From: JBBTDV01 sp038042605
Lineage (GTDB): Bacteria > Bdellovibrionota > UBA1018
Direction: 5' to 3'
DNA length: 64,000 nt
Assembly (NCBI GenBank): GCA_964358645.1
Contig: CAYHPW010000005.1
Location: forward strand, 1-64,000
Shown here: in pieces, positions 27,147 to 36,244 of the stretch
Position numbering within the stretch: position 1 is the stretch's first letter
Layout: each line of letters starts with the position of its first letter
The notes under the pieces: model-generated
Databases searched by the model: none
What the model was told of the DNA's origin: nothing
The model's input: only the letters and a program-made list of their open reading frames with translations
Program-made: the position numbers and the translations under genes

Positions 27147-28127
27147 CTAGGTTTTGATGGAGTCGTATGCGGTGACTTTATTGCGCCCAGATTGTTTGGA
27201 ATAATATAGGGCCTTATCAGCAGCTTCTAGTACTCCTTCTGGGGTTTCCGCATCTTTTGGGTAGCCAGCGATGCCTATGCTTAATGAAACTCTTCCGAGG
27301 GGCTGGTACTCGCTGAATGGAAATTTACGTTCCGCTATGACGTAGCGTATGCGTTCTGCGAGCGAAAAAGCCTCTTTTGCCGATGTTTCAGGGCACAGAA
27401 TTACGAATTCTTCACCGCCGTATCTTGCTGCGAGGTCGGTGTCGCGGCAATTTGTAGCTATAATATTTGAAATTTGCCTCAATAGGCCATCCCCTGCGGG
27501 ATGCCCATTTCGATCGTTGTAATGCTTGAAGTTGTCCGCATCAAAGAAAATCACGGAATATTCGCTGTTGTAGCGGGCCGCGCGAGCATGTTCAGCTTGT
27601 ATGTGTCCTTTAAAATGCCTGAAATTAAAAAGCTTTGTGAGTTCATCCGTAGTGGAAAGCGCTTCTAGTTTCTTATTTAGGATTTCTAGTTCTGCTATGT
27701 AACCACGGATTCTTTCCTGCGTTTCGCGTTCCTGGGTGATATCCCGCAAAATAGCCTGTATTGCTTCGTTGCCGTCGCTTAGTTTCATCATGCATGCAAC
27801 GACTCGCACATAGATATTTCTTCCATCAGGGCATTGCCATTGTGTTTCGTATTCACGCGGATAATAGCGTCGTTTGGCTATCCGCATGCTTTTTTCAAAT
27901 TCAGGCCCTTGTTCCTTGATCACCCATGTAAAGATTGAGGAACCCAAAATAGAGTCCTTGGGAATCCCTAGCAGTCTTTCGGCGGAATCATTTGCATCAA
28001 GGATAGTCATGGATTCAGGATTTATCAGCACTACTGTGTCAAGCATGCGCTCAAAAAGATCAGCATAATTTGCCAGCGTGGAAAGTCTGGTTATCTCTTC
28101 TGTGCGCGGTGATTCGCCTTCACTCAT
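27147..28127 (-). CDS. PAS-GGDEF diguanylate cyclase
   Basis: 326 residues. A PAS/PAC sensor region (about 20-140) is followed by a short coiled linker and a GGDEF domain with GGEEF at residues 237-241. An RxxD inhibitory site (RDTD) sits five residues before it. Active-site spacing is normal, so it should make c-di-GMP with product inhibition. No membrane segment; cytosolic. It faces the two PilZ genes across ~390 nt, giving a compact synthesis-and-response set. Confidence 0.93.
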   Translation of the reverse strand: MSEGESPRTEEITRLSTLANYADLFERMLDTVVLINPESMTILDANDSAERLLGIPKDSILGSSIFTWVIKEQGPEFEKSMRIAKRRYYPREYETQWQCPDGRNIYVRVVACMMKLSDGNEAIQAILRDITQERETQERIRGYIAELEILNKKLEALSTTDELTKLFNFRHFKGHIQAEHARAARYNSEYSVIFFDADNFKHYNDRNGHPAGDGLLRQISNIIATNCRDTDLAARYGGEEFVILCPETSAKEAFSLAERIRYVIAERKFPFSEYQPLGRVSLSIGIAGYPKDAETPEGVLEAADKALYYSKQSGRNKVTAYDSIKT

Positions 28128-28158
28128 TCACTATCTTTTCGGCGCGAAATGGCTTAGC

Positions 28159-28188
28159 TTGAATTTTTACCAATGGATCTGCTATAGT
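28159..28188 (+). promoter_or_regulatory. Promoter of tRNA-Ser(GCT)
   Basis: A -35 TTGAAT (28159-28164) and -10 TATAGT (28183-28188) with 18-nt spacing end 10 nt before the tRNA 5' end, consistent with a sigma-70 promoter. Confidence 0.65.
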
Positions 28189-28198
28189 TTTTCTTTAT

Positions 28199-28286
28199 GG
28201 AGAGATGGCCGAGTTGGTCGAAGGCACTCCCTTGCTAAGGGAGCAGTGGGTAAAACCGCTCGTGAGTTCGAATCTCACTCTCTCCG
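28199..28286 (+). tRNA. tRNA-Ser(GCT)
   Basis: A class II tRNA: acceptor GGAGAGA/TCTCTCC, anticodon stem CTCCC/GGGAG with loop TTGCTAA (anticodon GCT), long variable arm, GTTCGAATC T-loop and discriminator G. CCA is not encoded. It reads AGC/AGU. Confidence 0.95.
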
Positions 28287-28445
28287 TACGTATAAAACTT
28301 CCAGGATCTTCACCATTAACAGGGGCAGGGATCTGTGCAGAAAGTGCTACCTTATTGACCTATAAGTAAAAACGTCACATGATTATAAAATATGTGCCAA
28401 GTAACCTTGACGCACATTGTTTCTAAAAAATGATAAGATTCACAT

Positions 28446-29318
28446 ATGCAATCAAAAATTATCCCCCCGACTGAAGTCGTAACAAATTTCAAGGGAGCAT
28501 TTTTAGAAGTATGTTACCGTGGATATTCAGCTCTTGGTAGAACCCCACATAAAGTATCTGATCAGGCCAGGAAGTGGCATTACGAACCAAGCTATCCTCC
28601 GTGTTACTATGCACAAGCCCGGTACCGTTTTTTAAAAACACTGGCTATTGCTAAAAGTATGCACTTCAAAAGTGTTTTAGAAGTGGCAGCTGGCGGAGGC
28701 TTTAATGGTATTTGCCTGCATGAACCCGGCAGGCGCACTGTCCTTAACGACATGCGTTTTCTAGATGAAGAGATTAAAGCTTGGCCCAACAGCGAGGACA
28801 TAGAAATAATTATTGGCAATCTATTAGAATTGGATCCAAAAAAAATAGGACACTTTGATTTAGTGATGGCATGCGAAGTTATTGAACACGTGGCACACGG
28901 TGACGAATTAATCGAGCACCTTAGAAAATTTTTAAATCCTGCCGGAAAACTATTAATAACAACCCCCAACGGAGCTTACTTTAGATCTAAACTATCAACT
29001 TATTCGGAAGTGAGCAATTTTTCAGAGCTTGAGAAACGCCAGTTTAAACCAGACGCTGATGGGCACCTTTATCTATACACGCCTGAGGAAATTACGGAGC
29101 TTCTTAAAAAGACAGGTTTTCATGACATACAAGTAGACCTATCAATCACACCATGGCTTTCTGGGCATATGGGAATGCGATTACTGCCGTCTTCTAGATC
29201 TCTGACGTCGTTTTATTTTAAGTTAGACAAACTTTCTATGAAACTAGGGTTTTCGGTTCAGCGCAAATTATGCACACAAATGATAATAGTGGCCAGCCAG
29301 ACAAAAGGTTGTAGATGA
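28446..29318 (+). CDS. SAM-dependent methyltransferase
   Basis: 290 residues. Motif I VLEVAAGGGFNG near residue 80 binds SAM; the acidic post-I NDMRFLD and CEVIEH motif (motif IV region) follow, so it is a class I methyltransferase. The substrate is unknown; it heads a four-gene overlapping operon with an MBOAT acyltransferase and an SGNH protein, so a polysaccharide or glycolipid methylation is likely. The 160 nt upstream contain an imperfect palindrome (ATGTGC...GCACAT, 28392-28417) that might be regulatory. Confidence 0.85.
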   Translation: MQSKIIPPTEVVTNFKGAFLEVCYRGYSALGRTPHKVSDQARKWHYEPSYPPCYYAQARYRFLKTLAIAKSMHFKSVLEVAAGGGFNGICLHEPGRRTVLNDMRFLDEEIKAWPNSEDIEIIIGNLLELDPKKIGHFDLVMACEVIEHVAHGDELIEHLRKFLNPAGKLLITTPNGAYFRSKLSTYSEVSNFSELEKRQFKPDADGHLYLYTPEEITELLKKTGFHDIQVDLSITPWLSGHMGMRLLPSSRSLTSFYFKLDKLSMKLGFSVQRKLCTQMIIVASQTKGCR

Positions 29319-30499
29319 TTTTCAATGAGGTGGGTTACTACTGTTTTTTCCTTTTACCCTCCATCCTCTTATTCCACTTAAGCAAATATTCATTAAGGCC
29401 ATGGATTATAACCATTACTGGCGTACTTTTTTTTATATATTTTGGAGGGATTCATTTTGGTGGATTGTTCGGATCTTTAGCAGTCATTATCCTGCTGTGG
29501 GAGATGTTGACTTCGCGTTTTTATAAACCCAAGTCGCTATGGAGTATTTTTGGTGTTGTGCAGGCGATTATAGTTCTTTGTTACTTTAAATATTCAGGTT
29601 TTTTCATAACAATATATAACGATCTCTTAAACGTATTTAAATTAAGTGACACCCAAAGATTTTCAAACCCAATCCTGCCTTTAGGGATAAGTTTTTTTAC
29701 GTTTGAATTCATACATTTTGCAAGTGACCGTTATAAAGGCAAGATAGGGAAAACCACATTAGGTGAGTATGGTGCTTTTATCTTTTTTTTCCCAACCATG
29801 GTAGCGGGACCGATTAAACGGTTCGAGGAATTTATACCTAAGCTAAGATGCGCATGCGTAAACCTAAAACTTATCAACCGTGGCATAACTCGCATCCTGG
29901 TGGGGTTGGCAAAAAAGCATGCATTAGCTGATACATTTGGACTTATTTCAAACAGCCTCAATACCGATGCTCTGTATCAGGCTGATGGTATTACAATAAT
30001 TTTTTGGATATTTGCCTATGGGATGAAGATTTATTTTGATTTTTCCGGTTATTCTGACATAGCGATCGGTAGCGCGTATCTTTTTGGTATCCCTGTTCCA
30101 GAAAACTTTAACTGGCCATATTTAAGCCGAAATATTGCTGAATTCTGGCGCAGGTGGCACATCTCGCTGGGTAGATGGATTTTTGATTATGTTTATGTAG
30201 CAGTCGGTGGTTCACTGAGATCACCTATCAGAACGGGTTTCAATCTTATAATGGCCTTCGCTGTGTCTGGTATTTGGCATGGAGCCGCGTATAATTTTAT
30301 AGCATGGGGTTTGTGGCATGGGATCATGATGGTTATTTATCGTTTCTGGAGTTACATTTCATTGCGGTTAAACGTGCGGTTACCAGCACCTGTAAGCATA
30401 ATGATTACATTTATTGGTGTTAATCTTGGCTGGGGCTTGTTCTGTATGGACATTAAACGAGCTGTTTTCTCATTTTCTAAGATATTAGCTATATTATGA
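29315..30499 (+). CDS. MBOAT-family O-acyltransferase (AlgI-like)
   Basis: 394 residues, around ten membrane segments. The MBOAT signature is present: WRRWHISLGRWIFDYVYV and the invariant catalytic His in SGIWHGA (H322). AlgI/DltB-type proteins move acetyl groups across the inner membrane for O-acetylation of extracellular polysaccharides. It is about 70-100 residues shorter than typical AlgI, ending soon after the last core helices. It overlaps its neighbours by 4 nt on each side. Confidence 0.88.
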   Translation: MIFNEVGYYCFFLLPSILLFHLSKYSLRPWIITITGVLFFIYFGGIHFGGLFGSLAVIILLWEMLTSRFYKPKSLWSIFGVVQAIIVLCYFKYSGFFITIYNDLLNVFKLSDTQRFSNPILPLGISFFTFEFIHFASDRYKGKIGKTTLGEYGAFIFFFPTMVAGPIKRFEEFIPKLRCACVNLKLINRGITRILVGLAKKHALADTFGLISNSLNTDALYQADGITIIFWIFAYGMKIYFDFSGYSDIAIGSAYLFGIPVPENFNWPYLSRNIAEFWRRWHISLGRWIFDYVYVAVGGSLRSPIRTGFNLIMAFAVSGIWHGAAYNFIAWGLWHGIMMVIYRFWSYISLRLNVRLPAPVSIMITFIGVNLGWGLFCMDIKRAVFSFSKILAIL

Positions 30500-30678
30500 A
30501 AAGACTGAATAAACTTAAAACGACTTTAGAAATAATGAATGGCGCCGAAGACTTCCCGCAACGCTACGAGAAATACATATGGATACCCATTATTAGAGGG
30601 ATATATTGGACGGTACTTATTTTTATAGTCCTGGCATTTATAGGCAGGAGCACAAAATTTATATACATTGACTTCTGA
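30496..30678 (+). CDS. Small single-pass membrane protein in acylation operon
   Basis: 60 residues with one hydrophobic segment (about 36-55) and a charged N-terminus. It is held between the MBOAT and SGNH genes by overlapping start/stop codons (ATGA, then TGATG), so it is very likely translated. It may replace the missing C-terminal helices of the short MBOAT or act as an accessory subunit. Confidence 0.65.
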   Translation: MKRLNKLKTTLEIMNGAEDFPQRYEKYIWIPIIRGIYWTVLIFIVLAFIGRSTKFIYIDF

Positions 30679-31709
30679 TGCGACAAGAAACACGACACCT
30701 TATCATTAGTTTTGTTATTTTTCTGTCTGGTATAATCTTTTTAGAAAGATGTCTGGCATGGAAGATACCACTTCACTTCATTCCAACTGTTAAAATGCAC
30801 AAAGCGTTGGAATATGGCGATAATTGTATAGTATTTAGCGGTGATTCCAGGATGGCGTCCGGTCTGGATCTATCTATAATGAAGAATACGCTAAATAGTC
30901 ATAATAATTCTACATGTCTTATTGATCTATCTATCGGCGGAGTAAACCTTACCGGACAGGTTGTAGCCCTTCGTGAATACTTGAGACATGGCAGAAAACC
31001 AAAACTGATCGTGCTTGGTATATCAATCGATAATTTATTATCGGATGATATGCATGTCGATGAATCCTCATTCGTTGGCAGCCGTGCCATTATACTGCTA
31101 TGGTCGCACTTAAAAGATGTTTACATTCACTATCCAAATTTCCCTAAAGAAGGCCGGATAAATGGCATTAAATTCCTTATTATGAGAACTAATGCATTAA
31201 CAACTTTTGGTTCAATAATATGGCTTAAAATCCAAAGATTCCAAAATTACATCACCGGGAAGTCGACGGGTGAGACCAACCGTTTTGGTGCGGTTGAAGA
31301 TATGAAATTGCTGGCTAATGATTTTTTTATCCAGTTACAACGTTTGATCAGTACTCAAAAACTTGGGCATGATACATGGAGTGAACACAGGTGGTATTCA
31401 CTACTCAAACAACTCCTTGTAGAGCGAGACATACCACTGGCATTAGTTGAAGTTCCAATATTCCCTCCGTATGCAAGTCAAATTGAAGCCATATCGCAAT
31501 CTTCAGCAATTAAGGATTGGATTGCGCGACGCCTGCCAAAATGCCGACTAGCTGAACCAAAATGTATAGAAAGCACTTTGATCAATCTAAATTCCGTTCC
31601 AGGCATTAATGCTGCTTTTTTTCCAGACAAAATACACTTGTCCACCGACGGGGCAAAAATCTTCTCAAAGCATTTGGGAGAAAAATTGTCTCTGATACTG
31701 CAAAAATAA
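30678..31709 (+). CDS. SGNH-like acyltransferase/esterase partner
   Basis: 343 residues with an N-terminal membrane anchor. The motif FSGDSRMASG (Ser at 57) is the SGNH block I seen in AlgX/AlgJ/DltD-type proteins that complete O-acetylation in the periplasm with an MBOAT. A late DKIHLSTDGA segment supplies the catalytic Asp and His. Active residues are complete, so it probably transfers or removes acyl groups on a surface glycan. Confidence 0.75.
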   Translation: MRQETRHLIISFVIFLSGIIFLERCLAWKIPLHFIPTVKMHKALEYGDNCIVFSGDSRMASGLDLSIMKNTLNSHNNSTCLIDLSIGGVNLTGQVVALREYLRHGRKPKLIVLGISIDNLLSDDMHVDESSFVGSRAIILLWSHLKDVYIHYPNFPKEGRINGIKFLIMRTNALTTFGSIIWLKIQRFQNYITGKSTGETNRFGAVEDMKLLANDFFIQLQRLISTQKLGHDTWSEHRWYSLLKQLLVERDIPLALVEVPIFPPYASQIEAISQSSAIKDWIARRLPKCRLAEPKCIESTLINLNSVPGINAAFFPDKIHLSTDGAKIFSKHLGEKLSLILQK

Positions 31710-31718
31710 CGGCACAGT

Positions 31719-32705
31719 TTACGGACTCTTTTTCATCAGATTGAGGAACTCTGAGTCAGTTGAAAAAATCAGCTGTGTGTCTTTTTTAAAGGCCTTTTTA
31801 TATGCATCCATCGTGCGTGTGAACTCAAAAAACTTACGGTCCTGATTCAGCGCGCGCGCATATATGATTATGGCTTCTGCCTCGGCTTTTCCGCGGATCT
31901 GCTGCGCCTGTCGGTAAGCCTCGGATGTGATCCTCTGCAGATCTCGGCTAGTCTTGCCTTGGATCTTGGCTTGCTCTCCTTTTCCGATGGAGCGGATCTT
32001 TTCGGCAATTCGCTTTCGCTCGGAGATCATGCGTTCATATACTTTTTTCTCGACACTAGCTTCGTATGAGATCCGTCGCAGCTGAACATCTATGATTGAA
32101 ATTCCGAATTGGGCGAGTTCTTCAGCGGCCTTTTTTGCGATAATCCCGCTTAGGTTCTCACGTCCTGTCTGGATTTTCTCGATCTCTCCGGTTATCTCCT
32201 CTTCCTCTGCAACTAAAATTTCTCCTTTAGCGAGCTTCTGCTTCGTATCTTCCCGCTTCGTCTGAAGATAATCGAGAATAAGATTCGTGTTCCTGACTGC
32301 CTCCACTAGATTATGGTTCGAAATCGTATCACGCGTGATCGCATCAAGGATCGCATCCAGCCTGGCTTTCGCGCCTCGTTCATTCTGGACGGTTTGAATA
32401 AACTTGAGGGCATCATCAATCCTCCAGCGGGCAGTAGTATCAACAATGATGTATTTCTTGTCCCTGGTGGGGATCTGATTTGGATAGCCATCCCAGGAGA
32501 GGATTCTTTTATCAACATACTGGACAGCCTGGATAAAGGGCATCTTGAAGTGCATGCCTGCTTCCGTAACTGGTTGGCCAATTGGTCGGCCAAACTGTGT
32601 GATGACTGCCTGGCGGCCCTCGGGCACAAGGAATGCCGAGGAAAGAGTCGCTGCGATGATAAGAATTACTGTAAGCCCAAATAGTGCTATACGATTAAGT
32701 TTCAT
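31719..32705 (-). CDS. hflC: Protease modulator HflC
   Basis: 328 residues: an N-terminal membrane anchor, an SPFH/prohibitin domain and a coiled-coil rich in Ala/Glu with a QIRGKAEAEA motif. HflC pairs with HflK at the inner membrane to modulate FtsH. It overlaps hflK by 4 nt and is convergent with the SGNH gene (9 nt apart). Confidence 0.95.
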   Translation of the reverse strand: MKLNRIALFGLTVILIIAATLSSAFLVPEGRQAVITQFGRPIGQPVTEAGMHFKMPFIQAVQYVDKRILSWDGYPNQIPTRDKKYIIVDTTARWRIDDALKFIQTVQNERGAKARLDAILDAITRDTISNHNLVEAVRNTNLILDYLQTKREDTKQKLAKGEILVAEEEEITGEIEKIQTGRENLSGIIAKKAAEELAQFGISIIDVQLRRISYEASVEKKVYERMISERKRIAEKIRSIGKGEQAKIQGKTSRDLQRITSEAYRQAQQIRGKAEAEAIIIYARALNQDRKFFEFTRTMDAYKKAFKKDTQLIFSTDSEFLNLMKKSP

Positions 32706-33760
32706 TTGCCAGACTCCTGTTCCATCTTGGCAGTGCCAAAAATGGGCAATAGGCCTTTGATCTTGTCATCTATGATCGTCAGTTTTTCGAAACGGCCAAA
32801 TAACTCCTCCATAGTCTCCAGGTACATTCTTTTTCTGGTGATATCTGGGGCATTTCTGTATTCACGGAGCATAAGATTGAATCTTTCAGCATCCCCTTTA
32901 GCGTGGTTTACAGCCGCGGATGCGTAACCTTCAGCTTCTGATATGGTTTCATCAGCCTTGCCTCGTGCCTCAGGGATTACCTTGTTATATTCCTCCTCAG
33001 CCATGTTGATCGCTTTTTCCTGTTCCTGTTTGGCCGCATTTACCTCATTAAAAGAAGGCTTCACTAACTCTGGTGGATTGACATCCTGAGGTTTGACGGT
33101 CACCACACGGATGCCCAAATCGTACTTGTCGAGGACCTCCTGAATGAGCCGCTGGGACTCGGTAGCTATCTCCACGCGTCCAGTCGTCAAGACTTCATTT
33201 ACTGTTCGGTCGCCAACTACTCTGCGCATAATGGCCTCCGAAACATCCCTTATGTTTCGTCTCGGATCCTGGGCACGAAATAGAAATTTCTGAGGATCGG
33301 CAATCTGGTACTGAACGATCCACTCTACATCTGCGACATTAAGGTCACCGGTCAGCATCTCGGATTCCTTTTCAAAACTCCCCTTATCATAGCTTGTTTC
33401 ACCACGGTCAGTATCCCGCGAGCGAAACCCGAACTCTTCCTGGAGGACGAGTTTGGTTCGCACTTTAGTTGCTTGTTCAATGCCAAATGGTAACTTGAAA
33501 TGCAGGCCTGGCGGCGTGGTCCTGTCATAACGGCCAAAGCGCGTGATCACGGCATCTTCGCTTGGTTGTACTGTATAAAAACTCGAAAAAATCCCAAAAA
33601 TAATGAAAAGGGCTCCAAACCCTAACAGGATAAAGTGCAGATTGTTTCGAATTGATGTGATAGCTGCTTTGAACTCATTAGGAAGACTATCGTAGTAATC
33701 TCTGGGACTCTTGCCACCATCATAGCTTTTGAAACTCATGTCCGGGACTGTACCCTCCAT
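32702..33760 (-). CDS. hflK: FtsH protease activity modulator HflK
   Basis: 352 residues. Cytosolic N-terminus, single membrane helix near 40-60, then an SPFH domain (PSEDAVITRFGRYDRTTPPG) and long coiled coil. It forms the HflKC cage around FtsH. A second start (33739) with GGAGGG 13 nt upstream would remove seven residues. Divergent from the small membrane gene at 33845 across ~85 nt. Confidence 0.95.
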   Translation of the reverse strand: MEGTVPDMSFKSYDGGKSPRDYYDSLPNEFKAAITSIRNNLHFILLGFGALFIIFGIFSSFYTVQPSEDAVITRFGRYDRTTPPGLHFKLPFGIEQATKVRTKLVLQEEFGFRSRDTDRGETSYDKGSFEKESEMLTGDLNVADVEWIVQYQIADPQKFLFRAQDPRRNIRDVSEAIMRRVVGDRTVNEVLTTGRVEIATESQRLIQEVLDKYDLGIRVVTVKPQDVNPPELVKPSFNEVNAAKQEQEKAINMAEEEYNKVIPEARGKADETISEAEGYASAAVNHAKGDAERFNLMLREYRNAPDITRKRMYLETMEELFGRFEKLTIIDDKIKGLLPIFGTAKMEQESGK

Positions 33761-33844
33761 TAAACTTCAATTCAATCTAATCATGCGTGTAGCGAATATT
33801 CAGAGGGTGGACAAAGTTGCCAGTCATGCTATGGTTTGTTGCAT

Positions 33845-34051
33845 ATGCGATTAGGTTTGATTATCTGGTTCTGCTTAGGTGCTCTTGGGCTTGGTTTGGT
33901 TGTCCTTGAAGCTTCACGCAGAAAAATAAATGTCAGTGGTATATGGTATTTCTTTGCGGTGCTGCTAGGCCCAATTTTTTTGTTTTTCGTTTTACCTCTT
34001 TGGTTGGGGAAATGGGGAAAAGGGTCTGGTCAGGGCGAAAAACGGACATAA
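33845..34051 (+). CDS. Small two-helix membrane protein
   Basis: About 68 residues from the ATG at 33845 (an upstream TTG at 33836 is possible). Two hydrophobic segments separated by a basic loop (ASRRKINVSG); Gly/Lys-rich tail. It lies 17 nt before the TerC-family gene and is likely in its operon. No family recognised. Confidence 0.6.
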   Translation: MRLGLIIWFCLGALGLGLVVLEASRRKINVSGIWYFFAVLLGPIFLFFVLPLWLGKWGKGSGQGEKRT

Positions 34052-34068
34052 GTTGATTATAAGGGCAT

Positions 34069-34734
34069 ATGATTTCTGATATACTTCAATACGCTTTCCT
34101 GATTTCCTTTTTGATATTTCTCGAAGGGATTCTGTCCATTGACAACGCCGTTGTTATGGCAATCATGGTTAAACACCTTCCCAAAGACCAGCAACGCAAA
34201 GCTCTTACATATGGACTTGTTGGTGCGTTGGTATTCAGGTTCATCGCATTAGCAACAGCGGCTTTCCTCATTAAGTGGAGGTGGCTCAAATTTATAGGCG
34301 GTGGCTACCTGATTTTGATCGCGTTAAAACACTTGCTGGGCAACAAAGACTCTTCACATGAAGAAACAGCTACCGTCAAGAAAGCGAGCTTCTGGAAAAC
34401 TGTCGTAATGATCGAGCTAATGGACATAGTGTTCGCCATAGACTCAATTCTTGCTGCAGTCGCGCTTAGCCCGAATTTTTGGATCGTATTCACGGGTGGG
34501 ATGATAGGTGTGATTTGTATCAGATTTGCAGCAAGTTATTTCGTTAAATTGCTATCAGTTTTTCCGGCATTCGAGAAAACTGCCTACATCCTTGTTTTAA
34601 TAATAGGGGTGAAATTAGGGATTGAAGGATTTCATATACCGGGCATTGATTTTTCATCAGCATCCAGCCCTGCATTCTGGATTTTCTGGATATCCATGGC
34701 CCTTAGCGTGCTTTATGGAATCAGGCGGAGATGA
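34069..34734 (+). CDS. TerC family integral membrane protein
   Basis: 221 residues, seven hydrophobic segments. Two conserved acidic motifs, EGILSIDNAV and ELMDIVFAIDSI, are the TerC/YkoY hallmark. Members export metal ions (manganese in several cases) or aid metal loading of exported proteins. No yybP-ykoY riboswitch is visible upstream. Its end overlaps the convergent kinase gene by 14 nt. Confidence 0.85.
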   Translation: MISDILQYAFLISFLIFLEGILSIDNAVVMAIMVKHLPKDQQRKALTYGLVGALVFRFIALATAAFLIKWRWLKFIGGGYLILIALKHLLGNKDSSHEETATVKKASFWKTVVMIELMDIVFAIDSILAAVALSPNFWIVFTGGMIGVICIRFAASYFVKLLSVFPAFEKTAYILVLIIGVKLGIEGFHIPGIDFSSASSPAFWIFWISMALSVLYGIRRR

Positions 34735-36022
34735 GGTGGACGCCTTTTGTTGGGAAATTTGCTTCAAACACGTTTCCCTTGCCAGGAACGCTCTCAACTA
34801 AGCTGACATTACCACCATGAAGCAGAGCTATCTGCCTCGAAATAAATAGCCCTAAACCAAGGCCGCCAAGCCGGCCCGTCCGCTTCACTCTTTCAAATGG
34901 CAAAAAAATTCTTTCGCGATCCTCTAAGATGACGTTCGGGCCTTGATCACGCACGGAAAACCTAAATGAACCGCCATTTTCACGCAATTTTAACCAAACA
35001 ATCCCTCCCTCTGGGGAAAATCTGATGGCGTTCATGACCATGTTTGTAATCACTTCTTCCATGCGTATGGGGTCCACCAAAGCCAATAACGATGTTGGCG
35101 CGTCTACATTCAGCCTTACGCCCGCTTCATCGGCAATTATATTCAAACGACTTGTGACGGTCTCACGCATAAGAGCGGCTACATCCGTCTCAGCAGGTTC
35201 AATCATAAATCGTCCATTCTGTATTCGTGATACATCCAATAATCCATTTATAAGTTCATTCAACCGCTCTACCTGGCGAATAACTGTTTTAAGAAAAGAT
35301 CGTTGTCTTTCTAGTTGAGACTCTGGTGTATCCTCTTTTTTCAAGCGCAACATCCGCTCCTGAAGCTGCAGCAAACCATAAATTGAAGTAAGGGGTGTCT
35401 TTAGTTCGTGACTGGCCACGGATAAAAATTGGCCATGTAATTTTAAGGCATAGTCCAACTGTGCTATCTCGGCAAGCTCAGCCAAACGATTAGCTATTGC
35501 TGAAAATGCGGTTTCTTTCATCGAATCAAGAGGCTTTGCGCTGCCTATTATAATCCATGCGAATGTACGAAACTGTGGGGCTTCGCGTATCAATACGCCT
35601 CTGATTTTCCCTACCACCGGGAAAAAAGATAGATTAGTGACTAAAGGCAGCTTGAGCTGCAAGGAGTTTGCGTCAGATAACTGCATTTTTTTGATCTCTG
35701 TCGGGATGGTACCGAAACCACTTATCTGACGTTTTAAAAAATCGGTCATTAATGCGATAGCATTGTGGTCTTCAGCCAAAGATGCCAAACTTACAGAAAT
35801 CTTGCTTTCGCCTTGTAAGCCATTTTCGGACACCCAAGCGGTCTGGCCTAAACCGACGACATATATTGCGACAAGGGGCTCTTCGCATAGAGCTAGAAGT
35901 TCATTATTAATACGCTCCAGCTCAGCTTCATTTTGTGGCCAAGCCGGGACACGCTTACAAAATGCAGCTAATCGTAAAGAGTCCACAATAGATGACTCAT
36001 CTTGCATGTTTCTGGCCAGCAC
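34721..36022 (-). CDS. Sensor histidine kinase
   Basis: 433 residues. Phospho-acceptor His in ASHELKTPLT (H205), HATPase N-box around NMVMNAIRFSP and a GLGLFI G2 box are intact. The N-terminal ~180 residues are soluble and without a recognised motif; no membrane segment. No response regulator is adjacent. The 220 nt between it and the divergent cNMP-domain gene hold a strong hairpin. Confidence 0.9.
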   Translation of the reverse strand: MLARNMQDESSIVDSLRLAAFCKRVPAWPQNEAELERINNELLALCEEPLVAIYVVGLGQTAWVSENGLQGESKISVSLASLAEDHNAIALMTDFLKRQISGFGTIPTEIKKMQLSDANSLQLKLPLVTNLSFFPVVGKIRGVLIREAPQFRTFAWIIIGSAKPLDSMKETAFSAIANRLAELAEIAQLDYALKLHGQFLSVASHELKTPLTSIYGLLQLQERMLRLKKEDTPESQLERQRSFLKTVIRQVERLNELINGLLDVSRIQNGRFMIEPAETDVAALMRETVTSRLNIIADEAGVRLNVDAPTSLLALVDPIRMEEVITNMVMNAIRFSPEGGIVWLKLRENGGSFRFSVRDQGPNVILEDRERIFLPFERVKRTGRLGGLGLGLFISRQIALLHGGNVSLVESVPGKGNVFEANFPTKGVHLISA

Positions 36023-36060
36023 GCATATTGTCTTAGCTTGCTAACGGAGGGGCACATTAA

Positions 36061-36183
36061 TTGAAATAAAATACTATTGTTATCAGGGAGAGAATGACTG
36101 CTCGGCACGCACCGCCCCCTTTAATATGCCTGGAGCGTCGTTCCCTGACAAAAAGGGGTGAGATGTTACTTACCCCTTTTTGT
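36061..36183 (+). ncRNA. Candidate small RNA between divergent genes
   Basis: A ~120-nt segment with a TTGAAA at 36061 that could be a -35 element. It ends in a strong hairpin with a T5 in its 3' arm. There is no open frame of note. The hairpin sits between two divergently transcribed genes, where a terminator would be unneeded unless a short transcript arises here. Confidence 0.3.
36148..36183 (+). terminator. 12-bp hairpin, terminator-like
   Basis: Arms 36148-36159 (ACAAAAAGGGGT) and 36172-36183 with a 12-nt loop. The 3' arm contains TTTTT, giving an A-rich/U-rich flanked GC core typical of bidirectional terminators. Confidence 0.6.
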
Positions 36184-36244
36184 GTGGCACTGGGCAGCAG
36201 AACTTTAATAAATACCTAAATAATCCGATATCTAAAATAAGCAT

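Noticed and set aside
34069..34734. Tellurite-resistance TerC as a resistance determinant
   Set aside because: The motifs support the broad TerC/YkoY family only; no ter operon is present, so a resistance role is not claimed.
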